A DNA stretch of 64,000 bases from Brenneria bubanii (lineage in GTDB: Bacteria; Pseudomonadota; Gammaproteobacteria; Enterobacterales; Enterobacteriaceae): contig NZ_JAKMAJ010000004.1 of the NCBI RefSeq assembly GCF_022378355.1, positions 1 to 64,000 of the forward strand. Reading direction: 5' to 3'. This document shows, in pieces, positions 25,939 through 35,258 of this stretch. The position numbers and the translations under genes were made by a program. The number at the start of each line of letters is the position of its first letter. Positions within the stretch are counted from its first letter, which is position 1. Under the pieces are notes generated by a model. The model ran no database searches, had not been told where the DNA came from, and saw only the letters and a list, made by a program, of their open reading frames with translations.

Positions 25939-26859
25939 TCAGCGCGCCAGCCGGATACGGGGGTCGACCAGCACATATACCAGATCGGCGAGAATACTGG
26001 TCATCACATAAACAAAGGAAATCAGCAGGACGATAACCTGAACCACCAGAAAATCCCGCGACTGGATTGATTGGATCGCCAACTGGCCGATGCCCGGCCA
26101 GGCGAAAACGGTTTCGACAATCACCGCCCCGGCCAGTAGATTGCCTATTTCCAGCGCCGCGATGGTGATCACCGGAATGGCGGCGTTGCGCAGCACATGG
26201 CGCCGCACGATGGCGCCGCGCGACAGTCCTCTGGCCAGCGCGGCTCTGACATACTCTTTGCCCAGCTCGTCAAGCACCGAGATACGCGTCATGCGGGCGA
26301 AGGTCGACATCGAAATCGCGCCGAGAGCGATAGCGGGCATGATCAGCGCCGACAGCTCCTGCGAGCCAGAGGTCGGCAGCCAGCGCAAGGTGACGGCAAA
26401 AATGAAAATCAACAAGATCCCCGACAGAAAGGTAGGGACGCTTTGTCCGGTGACCACGACGGCGGTCAATAATCGTTCCAGCCACCCGCCGCGCCGTACG
26501 GCCATCAGAATACCGATTGGCACCCCGACGCCGATGGCCACCAGCAGCGCGCCGGCCGCCAGCATTAAGGTGTAGGGCAGTCGGGAGGCGACGATTTCCA
26601 ACGCCGGCATGCGCTGCACCACGGAAATACCAAAATCCAGATGGGCTAGATCGCTAAGATAGGCCAGATACTGCACTCCCAGCGGCCGGTCAAAGCCAAG
26701 CTGACGGCGCAGGGCGTCAACCATCTCGGCGGACGCATCCTGCGGCACCAGCAGCAGCGTGGGGTCGCCGGACAGGTGCATAATCATGAATACGATGGTC
26801 AACACCCCGAGGATGGCGATGGCGGCATGCAGCAGCCGTCCGGCAACGTATTTCAACAC
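25939..26859 (-). CDS. ABC transporter permease (DppB-like)
   Basis: 306 residues, six membrane helices. First helix at about 10-30, a periplasmic loop with DPTLLLVPQDASAEMVDALR and RQLGFDRPLGVQYLAYL (typical of DppB/OppB), then the EAA motif KEYVRAALARGLSRGAIVRR and ending VDPRIRLAR. It lies 13 bases before the DppC-like gene and 14 bases after the binding protein. Confidence 0.9.
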   Translation of the reverse strand: MLKYVAGRLLHAAIAILGVLTIVFMIMHLSGDPTLLLVPQDASAEMVDALRRQLGFDRPLGVQYLAYLSDLAHLDFGISVVQRMPALEIVASRLPYTLMLAAGALLVAIGVGVPIGILMAVRRGGWLERLLTAVVVTGQSVPTFLSGILLIFIFAVTLRWLPTSGSQELSALIMPAIALGAISMSTFARMTRISVLDELGKEYVRAALARGLSRGAIVRRHVLRNAAIPVITIAALEIGNLLAGAVIVETVFAWPGIGQLAIQSIQSRDFLVVQVIVLLISFVYVMTSILADLVYVLVDPRIRLAR

Positions 26860-26873
26860 GGCGAGCCCTCCGG

Positions 26874-28370
26874 CTACGGCTTCCAGCGCATATCGGTCAC
26901 GAACATCGCCTCGTTGGCGCTCGGCTGCCAGTCAAGGTGCTTACTGGCGCCGTATACCGCATAAGATTGGTACAATCCTAAGCCAGGAACATCGTCGCGC
27001 AGGATTTGATAGGCCTGACGGTATTTTTCCAGCCGCTGTTGAACATCAAGGATCGAACGGGCGCTGTCCACCAGGGCATCGAAGTCGGCATTGTGGTATT
27101 TGGCCCATAGGCTGCCGCTGCGAAATAACGGGAAGATTACGCCGTCCGCATCCTGACAGGCGCACGACCAGGCGCCGAGCGCCAGGCTGCCGGCATTGGC
27201 CGCCTCGCCCTGGCGGCGTTTAAGAAAGGTCGGCTGATCGCTGGACTGGATCTCCACGTTCAGACCGACATCATTAATCATTTGTTGGATGGCTTCGACC
27301 ATGGCGCGGCTGTATATCGGCGAGGTGAGAAAGGTGATAGTGGCGCCTTTGGCGCCGGCCGCATTGACCAGCTCGCGCGCCTTATCCGGATCGAACGCAT
27401 AGCCCGCTACCTGGTCGGTATAGCCGAATACCGGGGGCGCCCCCAGCACGTTGACCGGCGCGCCATAGCCTTCCAGCAGCGCTTCGATCAGCGCCTGCCG
27501 GTCGATGGCGTAGGCGATAGCCTGACGCACGCGCACATCGCGGGTGGGGCCGGCCTCGGCGTTAATAAACAAATACCCTATCCGTTCGGTGGGCGCCGAC
27601 AGCACCTGCGTGCCTGCGTTGGAGCTCACCGCCGCGGTCTGATCCGGCGGCAGATCGCGGATCAGATCCGCCTTGCCGGTCTGTAGGTCGGCAATCCGGG
27701 TGGCTACATCGGGCACCGCCCGGAAGACCACGCGCCGAAACGGCGGCGTAACCCGCCAGTAATGCGCATTCGCCTGGAGTTCAATCTGGACGCCCTTTTG
27801 CCAGTTAACCAAGCGATAGGGGCCGCTGCCCAGAGGGTGCTGATTGAACTGCTGATCGCCGACCTTCTCCACATAGGCCTGCGGCACGATGGACAGTTTG
27901 ACCAACTGCGCCAGCAGCGCCGGATAAGGCGATTTGGTGGTTATTCTTACTCGGTTCGGGGCGGTTACTTCGGCGCGATGAATCTGATCAAATTGCGATA
28001 GCTGCGGGCTTTTCAACGCCGGATTGGTGATGCGCTTGATACTGTAAACAACATCGGCGGCGCTGAGTTTGCTGCCATCCTGAAAGCTGACATCCTCGCG
28101 GATGGTAAAGTCGATGGTCGTATCGTTGACATAAGTCCAGGCGCTGGCGATCTGCGGCACGATCTTGCCCTCGGCATCGCGGGTCAGCAAATTATCAAAT
28201 AGGTTGCGATAAACGCTGTAACTGTCGGTATTCCACTGTAAGTGAGGGTCGAGCGTCGCCGCATCGCCCGGTAAATCGATGGTCAGGGTCTCTTTGGCCG
28301 GTTGAGCGACGGCGAATGTCGTCACTAACGCCAGGGCGGCCGCAGCGGCCCATCTCAATATTTTAGACAT
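26874..28370 (-). CDS. periplasmic substrate-binding protein of the ABC transporter (DppA/SBP family 5)
   Basis: 498 residues starting MSKILRWAAAAALALVTTFA with a signal peptide cleaved after AVAQ. Family 5 features: LDPHLQWNTDSYSVYRNLFD, ADVVYSIKRITNP, GSGPYRLVNWQKG, FINAEAGPTRDVRVRQAIAY and the C-terminal DDVPGLGLYQS. It would capture the substrate in the periplasm; family members bind peptides, glutathione, nickel or opines. The longer frame to 28496 lacks a signal peptide and was rejected. Confidence 0.9.
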   Translation of the reverse strand: MSKILRWAAAAALALVTTFAVAQPAKETLTIDLPGDAATLDPHLQWNTDSYSVYRNLFDNLLTRDAEGKIVPQIASAWTYVNDTTIDFTIREDVSFQDGSKLSAADVVYSIKRITNPALKSPQLSQFDQIHRAEVTAPNRVRITTKSPYPALLAQLVKLSIVPQAYVEKVGDQQFNQHPLGSGPYRLVNWQKGVQIELQANAHYWRVTPPFRRVVFRAVPDVATRIADLQTGKADLIRDLPPDQTAAVSSNAGTQVLSAPTERIGYLFINAEAGPTRDVRVRQAIAYAIDRQALIEALLEGYGAPVNVLGAPPVFGYTDQVAGYAFDPDKARELVNAAGAKGATITFLTSPIYSRAMVEAIQQMINDVGLNVEIQSSDQPTFLKRRQGEAANAGSLALGAWSCACQDADGVIFPLFRSGSLWAKYHNADFDALVDSARSILDVQQRLEKYRQAYQILRDDVPGLGLYQSYAVYGASKHLDWQPSANEAMFVTDMRWKP

Positions 28371-28416
28371 GTTCGTCACTCTCTTCAGACCAGAAAACAA
28401 GGGTTGCGCCGAAAGG

Positions 28417-29349
28417 TTATCGCGGCGTATTGCGCTCCAGGCCGGCGCTGGCGGCGCAGAATAGCGCCAGTTCCGCGTGGGTGGTAAACCAGACATCGCC
28501 TTTGGACTGCGCCAGGCGGATAATTTCCTCCAGCAAAAACAGACGTGAACGATGTCCTGAATGATGGGGATGGAGCGTCAGTTGGAACAGGCCGCCTTCC
28601 TGATAAGCCATGTCCAGCTCACGCTGCAAAATGCCCAACACCATAAGCGGATCGCCATAGGGACGGGCGCCGCTCATCCGGTCCATGGCGAAGTAGGGCG
28701 CATCGTCGCGGATCCACTCCACCGGAATTTCGACGATGCCGGTCGGTCGGCCATTTTCCAGCAGTTCATAGGGTTCATCGTCGGCCATCAGAGAAGAGTC
28801 GTAAAGCAACGCCATTTCGCGGGCGATACCGAGCGTGGCGGCACTGAAATCCCAGGATGCGGTACGCATACCCACCGGTCTGTCGCCGGATAATCGCGCA
28901 AGTGCGTCGGCGGCTCGCAACGCCAGCTCACGTTCGGTAGCGGCATCGAGGCTGGAATTGAATTCATGGATCCAGCTGTGCATCGCGATTTCATGACCTG
29001 CCGCCGCGATATCACGGACTTGGTCGGCATTAATCATCGCCGATACCGCCGGCACAAAAAAAGATGCCGGCACGCCGTATTTTTCCAGCAGGCGTAGAAT
29101 GCGGGGCATACCGGCGCGAGCGCCATACTGTCCCTGACTCATTCGCCCCGCGGATAGGCCGCCGTTGCGCAATTCAAAGGTTTCATGGTCGGCATCAAAA
29201 GAGAGGGCGACGGCCATGCGCGCGCCGCCTTTCCAGACGGCGGGCTTCAATGACCGGCCGGCGCGCACGCGGTTCACCTGTCGTCGCCAACGTTCATCCG
29301 GCCACAGCCACGGTTTATCGTCCGTGCGCGCCTCTCCCGACTTAGGCAT
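28417..29349 (-). CDS. polysaccharide deacetylase (NodB-like) family protein
   Basis: 310 residues with the NodB fold: motif 1 SFDADHE (metal Asp pair, near 50), motif 2 HSWIHEF (metal His), ASFFVPA, and motif 5 LTLHPHHSGH. It has no signal peptide. The sequence type is that of PuuE/HP0310-like cytoplasmic deacetylases and amidases rather than secreted chitin deacetylases. As first gene of the operon, starting after AAGGAAA, it probably removes an acyl or formyl group from, or opens, the imported compound. Confidence 0.8.
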   Translation of the reverse strand: MPKSGEARTDDKPWLWPDERWRRQVNRVRAGRSLKPAVWKGGARMAVALSFDADHETFELRNGGLSAGRMSQGQYGARAGMPRILRLLEKYGVPASFFVPAVSAMINADQVRDIAAAGHEIAMHSWIHEFNSSLDAATERELALRAADALARLSGDRPVGMRTASWDFSAATLGIAREMALLYDSSLMADDEPYELLENGRPTGIVEIPVEWIRDDAPYFAMDRMSGARPYGDPLMVLGILQRELDMAYQEGGLFQLTLHPHHSGHRSRLFLLEEIIRLAQSKGDVWFTTHAELALFCAASAGLERNTPR

Positions 29350-29808
29350 GCTATGTTTCCTTGTTGTTTCTCATTTTTTAATAAAAAGTGAGAAATGAGG
29401 TTTGATGGCGATGAAATGGAATAACAAGATAATTCATATAACCATATGAACTATTTGATGGTCAAGTAGTGACCGATGCGAGGAACGCGATCTATCCAGG
29501 TCCGATGCCGAATGAGGCAAAACGGCGTTGCGCTGATGCGATGGCTGCGCCGATTGCCGCCGCGGGGCGACTATTCCCGGCATAGATCCATGTTTTTTAC
29601 CTTATGGGGTGCGGCGTCGTAAATTTGGCGCTAATTTCATCTTTATCTGCTGCGCATATTCAGCAATTCTTTGTAAGTTATAGCGAGGCATATTCGTTAG
29701 AATCTGCCGTCGATGCGCCAGCACTGCTGGTAAAATCTAATCACGCCGGCGAATTGTGGCCATTTTGCAAATCCGCTATTTCTGTTGGACTTGGGAACCT
29801 TTCAATTT
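29350..29808. promoter_or_regulatory. divergent intergenic region
   Basis: About 460 bases between the deacetylase operon and the mechanosensitive channel gene. Bases 29350-29460 next to the operon are AT-rich, as expected of a promoter. No regulator gene, clear operator or RNA gene is visible. Confidence 0.4.
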
Positions 29809-32247
29809 ATGCATACTTTGTTATCTGCACTATTGCGCATTTTCCTGTTGACGATGCTGGCGGCGCCCGCCGGGTATGCGGCGGATCCGGCGACGCCGCC
29901 TGCGCAGTCTGAAGCGAGGACGAAAATAGATATTGATGCTGAATTGGTGAACCTGCAAAAGCAGCTGGACGGTATTAAACAGCAGGTATCGGGCGCCAAT
30001 AGCGACAGCAAGTTTGGGGCGTTGAATGATACCTCGCAGCAACTGGCCAGCCGCGCGGACGACCTGTCTGCGGCTGTGACGCCGCTTCGGGCGCAGCTAC
30101 AGGCTCAGTTGGATGTGCTGGGCCCGGCGCCGGCGTCGGATTCTACTATCAATGAAACCAGTGAAGTCACGCGCAAACGCAATAATCTGAATGAGCAGAA
30201 GACGAAGATGGATGCGCAGATTGAACAAATTCAGGCGTTGCGCACCAGCGCTTCCAACCTTTCCGCGCAGATTATTACGCTACGTCGTAATGCGTTGAAA
30301 ACCCAGTTGGCCTTGAATTCCGGCAGCATTCTCGGCGCGCGTTTCTGGTCTCCGATTGTGACGCCGCAGGCGGAAGATCTGCGGCGGCTCAGCGAATTTC
30401 AGTCGCAGTTAAGCGATGCGTTTGTTGCTTCTTGGGCGCCCGAATGGCGGTATGGTTCCGCTTTCTTTCTGTTGATTGCCGCCGCGCTGGTTACCGTCGG
30501 ACGTCGATATATGGAGAAGTACCTGGCCTGGGCCGGCATTCATCAGTTGCCGGAAGGGCGTCTGAGACGAAGTTTTCTGGCGACCGCCAGCGTCATTTCC
30601 ACCGTATTGACCATCGGCATCGCCGCAAATCTGCTTGATTATACGTTTACCCGCCATGGTCAATCGACTGAACGGGTGGCTTCGTTTCTGGATACACTGG
30701 CACAGCTCTCTGTTTTCTGTTCGATGATTGCCGGTCTTGGCCGCGCATTTCTTTCAAATCAGCGGCCTTCCTGGCGTCTTCCGGCTATCGCCAACCCGGT
30801 CGCCGAGGCGATGAATCCTTTTCCGCTGATCGCGGCGCTCCTGATTTTAGCGTTTGGCATCATTGAACAGGTGACGGCCACGGTAGGAACCTCGGTGTCG
30901 GCGACCATTATGGTCAATGGTCTATCCGCGCTATTTCTGGCGCTGACGGTGGGGGGAATTGCGCTGCGAAGCGACCAGGTTCGTCGTCAGATGGTGCACG
31001 AAGGCGCGCAGCCTGAAGCGCGTTCAACGCTGGCCGGCATTGTTCACCTGGCGGTGTTGGCGACCGCGTTCGCCGTTTTGGTCTCGCTGGTGATTGGCTA
31101 CATCTCGCTGGCGCGTTTCCTGACTTATGAGCTGGTGTGGATTGGCATGGTTCTTTCGTGCCTTTATTTATTCTCGACCTTTATCGTCGACATCTGCGAA
31201 AGCGTATTTTCACCCAACAATTCCAGCGGACGTCGTATCAAGAACTCGCTTAATCTCGACGATCGGCACCTGGCGCAGGCGACGGCTCTGCTTTCCGCCT
31301 GCGGAAAGGTTTTTTTGATTTTGATGGCTGCCGTCGCCTTGCTGAACGGCACGTTCGGTACCACAACGCCGTTGGAGCTGGTGCAGAAAGCCATTGAGAT
31401 ATGGGGCGGAAAAGGGCTGGAGACGCTGAGCATTGTGCCGGCGCATTTAGTGAACGCCGTGCTTTTTCTGCTTATCGGCGTTTATGTCCTGCGTTCATCA
31501 AAACGCTGGCTGGAGGATGAATTCCTGCCCAAAACGATGCTCGATCGCGGTATCCGTGCGTCGCTGGTGACCTTGTTCAGCAACATCGGTTATATCCTGA
31601 TTATTTTGCTGACGTTGGCCACGCTGGGTATTCAGTGGAGCAAGCTGGCATGGATTGTCAGCGCACTGTCGGTCGGTATCGGTTTTGGTTTGCAGGAAAT
31701 CGTGAAAAACTTTATTTCCGGTTTGATTCTGCTTACCGAACGTCCGGTCAAGGTCGGCGACCTGGTGAATATCAGCGGCGTCGAAGGGGATATCCGACGC
31801 ATTAACGTGCGGGCGACGGAAATTCAGTTGGCTGACCGTTCAACGGTTATCGTGCCGAACTCGCAGTTTATCTCGCAGAATGTGCGCAACATCACCATGG
31901 GAAATGCGCTTGGGGTGGCTACGCTGGCATTGACGTTTCCGCTCGATGTCGATCCCGAGGAAGTCAGAACCATTCTGCTTGATGCCTACACGCAACATGA
32001 GTCGATCCTGGAATCGCCGGCGCCGTCCGTTACCTTCAGTCAGCTAACCCCGACCGGAATGGTGCTGAGCGTGACCGGCTATGTCAACAGCCCGCGTCTG
32101 GTCGTCGGCGCAAAAAGCGATCTGCTGTTTGATATTATCCGCCGCTTGCGGACGTCGGCTATTCCTTTGGCGGTGCCGCAGAGAATGGTGCTGGAAAATC
32201 CGATCGCCGGCTTGCCAGAAAGCATCGAGATTGAAGACAAGCCGTAG
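29809..32247 (+). CDS. MscS-family mechanosensitive channel with DUF3772 periplasmic domain
   Basis: 812 residues. ATG 29809 begins a signal peptide (MHTLLSALLRIFLLTMLAAP, cleaved near GYAA). A coiled-coil periplasmic domain (about 30-175, LQKQLDGIKQQV and SNLSAQIITLRRNALKTQLA) precedes some ten membrane helices, then the MscS pore helix (SVGIGFGLQEIVKNFISGLI) and beta domain (LTERPVKVGDLVNISGVEGD, VIVPNSQFIS). It belongs to the large YbiO/MscK-like class and acts as an osmotic-downshock emergency valve in the inner membrane. It is monocistronic, with a terminator 70-100 bases downstream. A TTG at 29785 is a less likely start. Confidence 0.88.
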   Translation: MHTLLSALLRIFLLTMLAAPAGYAADPATPPAQSEARTKIDIDAELVNLQKQLDGIKQQVSGANSDSKFGALNDTSQQLASRADDLSAAVTPLRAQLQAQLDVLGPAPASDSTINETSEVTRKRNNLNEQKTKMDAQIEQIQALRTSASNLSAQIITLRRNALKTQLALNSGSILGARFWSPIVTPQAEDLRRLSEFQSQLSDAFVASWAPEWRYGSAFFLLIAAALVTVGRRYMEKYLAWAGIHQLPEGRLRRSFLATASVISTVLTIGIAANLLDYTFTRHGQSTERVASFLDTLAQLSVFCSMIAGLGRAFLSNQRPSWRLPAIANPVAEAMNPFPLIAALLILAFGIIEQVTATVGTSVSATIMVNGLSALFLALTVGGIALRSDQVRRQMVHEGAQPEARSTLAGIVHLAVLATAFAVLVSLVIGYISLARFLTYELVWIGMVLSCLYLFSTFIVDICESVFSPNNSSGRRIKNSLNLDDRHLAQATALLSACGKVFLILMAAVALLNGTFGTTTPLELVQKAIEIWGGKGLETLSIVPAHLVNAVLFLLIGVYVLRSSKRWLEDEFLPKTMLDRGIRASLVTLFSNIGYILIILLTLATLGIQWSKLAWIVSALSVGIGFGLQEIVKNFISGLILLTERPVKVGDLVNISGVEGDIRRINVRATEIQLADRSTVIVPNSQFISQNVRNITMGNALGVATLALTFPLDVDPEEVRTILLDAYTQHESILESPAPSVTFSQLTPTGMVLSVTGYVNSPRLVVGAKSDLLFDIIRRLRTSAIPLAVPQRMVLENPIAGLPESIEIEDKP

Positions 32248-32318
32248 TTTTCCCGCAGAGGCGGCGGTATCGGCGAATGTGCCGTATCCCGCGGAGTAAC
32301 GACCGATGGGTAAAAAGA

Positions 32319-32351
32319 AAAGGCTCCGGCATTGATGCGGGAGCCTTTTTT
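32319..32351. terminator. bidirectional terminator
   Basis: AAAGGCTCC and GGAGCCTTT pair around a 12-base loop, with T6 on the plus side and an A run on the other. It lies between the convergent channel gene and the transaminase gene and can serve both. Confidence 0.85.
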
Positions 32352-32369
32352 GATGAAGCAAGCCGCGTT

Positions 32370-33230
32370 TTATTTAACCTGTTGCCTCACCATTGCAATA
32401 TAAATTTCTCTCAGGCGGCGGGCGACCGGACCCGGTTTACCATCGCCAATGGTTTTGCCGTCAAGCGAGACAACCGGTAATACGAAGGTCGTCGCCGAGC
32501 TGATGAAGATCTCACTGGCATGATAGGCTTCTTCCGGAGTGAAAAGCCGCTCCTCCAGTTTGATGTGATCATCCGACGCCAGTTTCAACAGCGACTGCCG
32601 AGTAATCCCGTGCAGAATGTCGTTGCTTAACGGGCGCGTCACCACGGTTTTATCGTGCAGGACGATATAGCAGTTGCAGGAGCTGCCTTCGGTAACAAAT
32701 CCATTTTCCACCATAAAGGCGTCATCGGCATGCTGGGAATGGGCGTACTCTTTCGCCAGACAGGCCGCCAACAGGCTGACCGTTTTGATATCCCGGCGAT
32801 GCCAGCGGATATCCGGGCAGGTGACGACGTGCAGGCCGGTATCCGCTTTCGGATTTTTCAACACCTCACGCGCCTGAGTGAACAGCACCAGCGTGGGCTT
32901 CACCTCGGACGACGGAAAATGGAAATCGCGATCGCCGGCGTTGCCGCGGCTTAGCTGCAAGTAAATTGCGCCTTCTTCCAAACCGTTTTTTTCGATCAGG
33001 GCATGATGAATTTCTTTCAGTTCGGCCGGCGTGACGGGCAAGGTCAGCGACAGTTCACGGCAGGAACGCTGGAGACGCCTCACATGGCCGTCGAATTCGG
33101 CCAATTTACCGTTCACGACCGCGGTTACTTCATATACGGCATCGGCAAAGAGAAAACCACGGTCAAATACCGAAACGTTAGCCTCGCTTTCCGGCACATA
33201 TTGCCCATCAACATAAACAAGACGTTGCAT
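32370..33230 (-). CDS. dat: D-amino-acid transaminase (class IV)
   Basis: 286 residues of the fold-type IV PLP transaminases. The catalytic Lys149 lies in RRDIKTVSLLAACLAK, as in Bacillus D-amino-acid transaminase (TRDIKSLNLL context). FVTEGSSCNCYIV holds the typical EGSSxN phosphate-binding motif. It interconverts D-alanine and D-glutamate with their 2-oxo acids. ATG 33230 follows GAGGAG. It is the third gene of an operon with dgcN and dgcA, 49 bases after dgcA, so its D-glutamate product or substrate is shared with them. Confidence 0.88.
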   Translation of the reverse strand: MQRLVYVDGQYVPESEANVSVFDRGFLFADAVYEVTAVVNGKLAEFDGHVRRLQRSCRELSLTLPVTPAELKEIHHALIEKNGLEEGAIYLQLSRGNAGDRDFHFPSSEVKPTLVLFTQAREVLKNPKADTGLHVVTCPDIRWHRRDIKTVSLLAACLAKEYAHSQHADDAFMVENGFVTEGSSCNCYIVLHDKTVVTRPLSNDILHGITRQSLLKLASDDHIKLEERLFTPEEAYHASEIFISSATTFVLPVVSLDGKTIGDGKPGPVARRLREIYIAMVRQQVK

Positions 33231-33279
33231 TACAACACTCCTCAATCCTCAATAGTCTTTTAATGCAGCTTAATGCATT

Positions 33280-34260
33280 TTAGCCCCACAGCGCGGCTTC
33301 CGATGCTTGTATCAGGCTGCCGTCGTAACGCAATCCGTTGCTTCGGTCGCGCTGTAATAACAGGGGGCCATCCAGATCGACAACCTGTGCGCCCTGAGCC
33401 ACGATAAAGGCCGGCGCCATCGACAACGAGGTGCTTACCATACAGCCGACCATGATCTGCATTCCCCGGTCCAACGCGCAGGCCCGCAGGCGAAGAGCTT
33501 CTGTCAGACCGCCGGTTTTGTCCAGCTTGATGTTGATCATGTCATAACACCCGGCGATCGCTGCCAGCGAATGGCTGTCATGGCAGGACTCATCGGCGCA
33601 TATCGGGATCGGGTGAGGAAGCTCGGCCAGCACGCCGTCTTTACCGGCCGGCAGCGGCTGTTCGATCATCGCAACGCCCAAGGCGGCCAGTTCCGGCACC
33701 AGTTTCAGATAAAGCTCTGCATCCCACCCTTCATTGGCATCGACAATCAAGCGTGACGAGGGCGCGCCGTTGCGTACCGCGGCCACCCTGGCCAAGTCGT
33801 CTTTGTCCGCCAGTTTCAGCTTCAAGAGCGGGCGGCGAGCGTTTTGCTGCGCGGCTTGCTGCATGCGCGACGGCGTATCCAGCGATAGGGTATACGCCGT
33901 TTGCAGAACGTCGGGCGCCGGTAAAGTCAGACGCTGCCAGATCCGCTGATTATGCTGTTTGCATTCGAGATCCCAGAAGGCGCAGTCGATTGCATTACGC
34001 GCCGCGCCCGCCGGCAGTCTGGTTTGCAGATGCTCACGATCCAGGCCCTGACGAAGATCGTCGCGCAGCGCGGCGATATCAGCCGTCACGCTTTCGATGG
34101 ATTCGCCGTAGCGCGCATAGGGGACGCACTCGCCATAGCCGGTAACATCACCGGCGCGCAGAGCCACCACCACCACGTCAGCCTGACTTTTGCTGCCGCG
34201 CGAAATGGTAAATGTTCCCTGGAGCGGCCAGCTTTCATGGCAAAGTTCGAGTTCGATCAT
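33280..34260 (-). CDS. dgcA: N-acetyl-D-glutamate racemase, enolase superfamily
   Basis: 326 residues of the dipeptide-epimerase subgroup. Visible are the KxK pair Lys147/Lys149 (RRPLLKLKL), metal ligands Asp174 (VDANEGWD), Glu200 (MIEQPL) and Asp223 (CADES), and the second acid-base Lys in NIKLDKTGG (245-248). By itself it would be called L-Ala-D/L-Glu epimerase; paired with a DUF1611 gene (ATGA overlap) it fits DgcA, which racemises N-acetyl-D-glutamate in the D-glutamate catabolic pathway described in marine gammaproteobacteria. Confidence 0.8.
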   Translation of the reverse strand: MIELELCHESWPLQGTFTISRGSKSQADVVVVALRAGDVTGYGECVPYARYGESIESVTADIAALRDDLRQGLDREHLQTRLPAGAARNAIDCAFWDLECKQHNQRIWQRLTLPAPDVLQTAYTLSLDTPSRMQQAAQQNARRPLLKLKLADKDDLARVAAVRNGAPSSRLIVDANEGWDAELYLKLVPELAALGVAMIEQPLPAGKDGVLAELPHPIPICADESCHDSHSLAAIAGCYDMINIKLDKTGGLTEALRLRACALDRGMQIMVGCMVSTSLSMAPAFIVAQGAQVVDLDGPLLLQRDRSNGLRYDGSLIQASEAALWG

Positions 34261-35258
34261 AGACTGGCCAATTGGTCAACGATGCGTCCTACGCCCTGAC
34301 GGAAGGGATCCACCACGGGCAAGCCGAATTTTTTCTCCAGATCCGCCATCAGCTGCAATGCGTCAGCTTCGTCCAGCGCCGCGGTATTGACGGAAATCCC
34401 GACAAAACGCGCTTTAGGATTGGTGAGGTGCGCGGCCGATAAATTCAGCGCCATACAGTCGGCGATATCAGGAATGGGATAATCAACGCCGCGCATGGTT
34501 TTGCGGGTCGGTTCATGGCACAACACCAGCGCATCCGGCTGAGCGCCATGAATAATCCCGATGGTTACGCCGGCAAACGACGGATGGAACAGCGACCCCT
34601 GACCTTCGATAACATCCCAGTGATCTTCGTCATTGGCCGGGGCGATAGTTTCGACCGCGCCGGCGACAAAATCGGACACTACGGCATCGATGCTGACGCC
34701 AGCGCCGCTAATCAGGATCCCGGTTTGGCCGGTAGCCCGGAAGGTGGCTTTATCGCCGCGGGATAAAATTTCCTTTTCGATGGCCAGGGCGGTGTACATC
34801 TTGCCGCAGGAGCAGTCGGTACCGACCGGCAGGAGACGCTTCCCTGAGCGTTTGCGTCCGCTGGCTACCGGGAAGGTTTGCGACGGATGACGAACGTCGA
34901 ACAGTGAACGGCCCAGTTTGGCGGCCAGCTCGCTGAGTTCAGGAACATCGGCCAAACGATTGTGCAGGCCCGCGGCCAAATCCATGCCGCTTTTCAGCGC
35001 TTCACTTAATACGGCGACCCACTGTTCTGAAATGATGCCGCCACGGTTGGCGACGCCAATGACCAACGTTTGCGCGCCTGCCGCGCGGGCAGCGCTGATA
35101 TCCATATCGGGTACGCCGCAGTCGGCATGACAGCCATCCATGCGGTATTGACCAACACAATATTCCGGGTGCCATTGCTTAATCCCGATAGCAACCTTTG
35201 CTGCTAACTGATCGTGCGCGTCACCAAGGAATAATAAATAAGGTTTTTTGATATCCAT
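34257..35258 (-). CDS. dgcN: D-glutamate N-acetyltransferase (DUF1611)
   Basis: 333 residues of the DUF1611 family with a P-loop-like segment VGTDCSCGKMYTALAIEKE in the C-terminal half and an N-terminal Rossmann-like part (YRMDGCHADCGVPDMDISAA). DgcN acetylates D-glutamate, which DgcA then racemises to N-acetyl-L-glutamate. It is first in the dgcN-dgcA-dat operon and overlaps dgcA by four bases. The assignment rests on the DUF1611-epimerase gene pair rather than on active-site proof. Confidence 0.78.
   Translation of the reverse strand: MDIKKPYLLFLGDAHDQLAAKVAIGIKQWHPEYCVGQYRMDGCHADCGVPDMDISAARAAGAQTLVIGVANRGGIISEQWVAVLSEALKSGMDLAAGLHNRLADVPELSELAAKLGRSLFDVRHPSQTFPVASGRKRSGKRLLPVGTDCSCGKMYTALAIEKEILSRGDKATFRATGQTGILISGAGVSIDAVVSDFVAGAVETIAPANDEDHWDVIEGQGSLFHPSFAGVTIGIIHGAQPDALVLCHEPTRKTMRGVDYPIPDIADCMALNLSAAHLTNPKARFVGISVNTAALDEADALQLMADLEKKFGLPVVDPFRQGVGRIVDQLASL

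Noticed and set aside
32370-33230. Branched-chain aminotransferase or aminodeoxychorismate lyase for the class IV transaminase
   Set aside because: Considered because of fold-type IV, but the active-site context and operon with dgcN-dgcA favour D-amino-acid transaminase.
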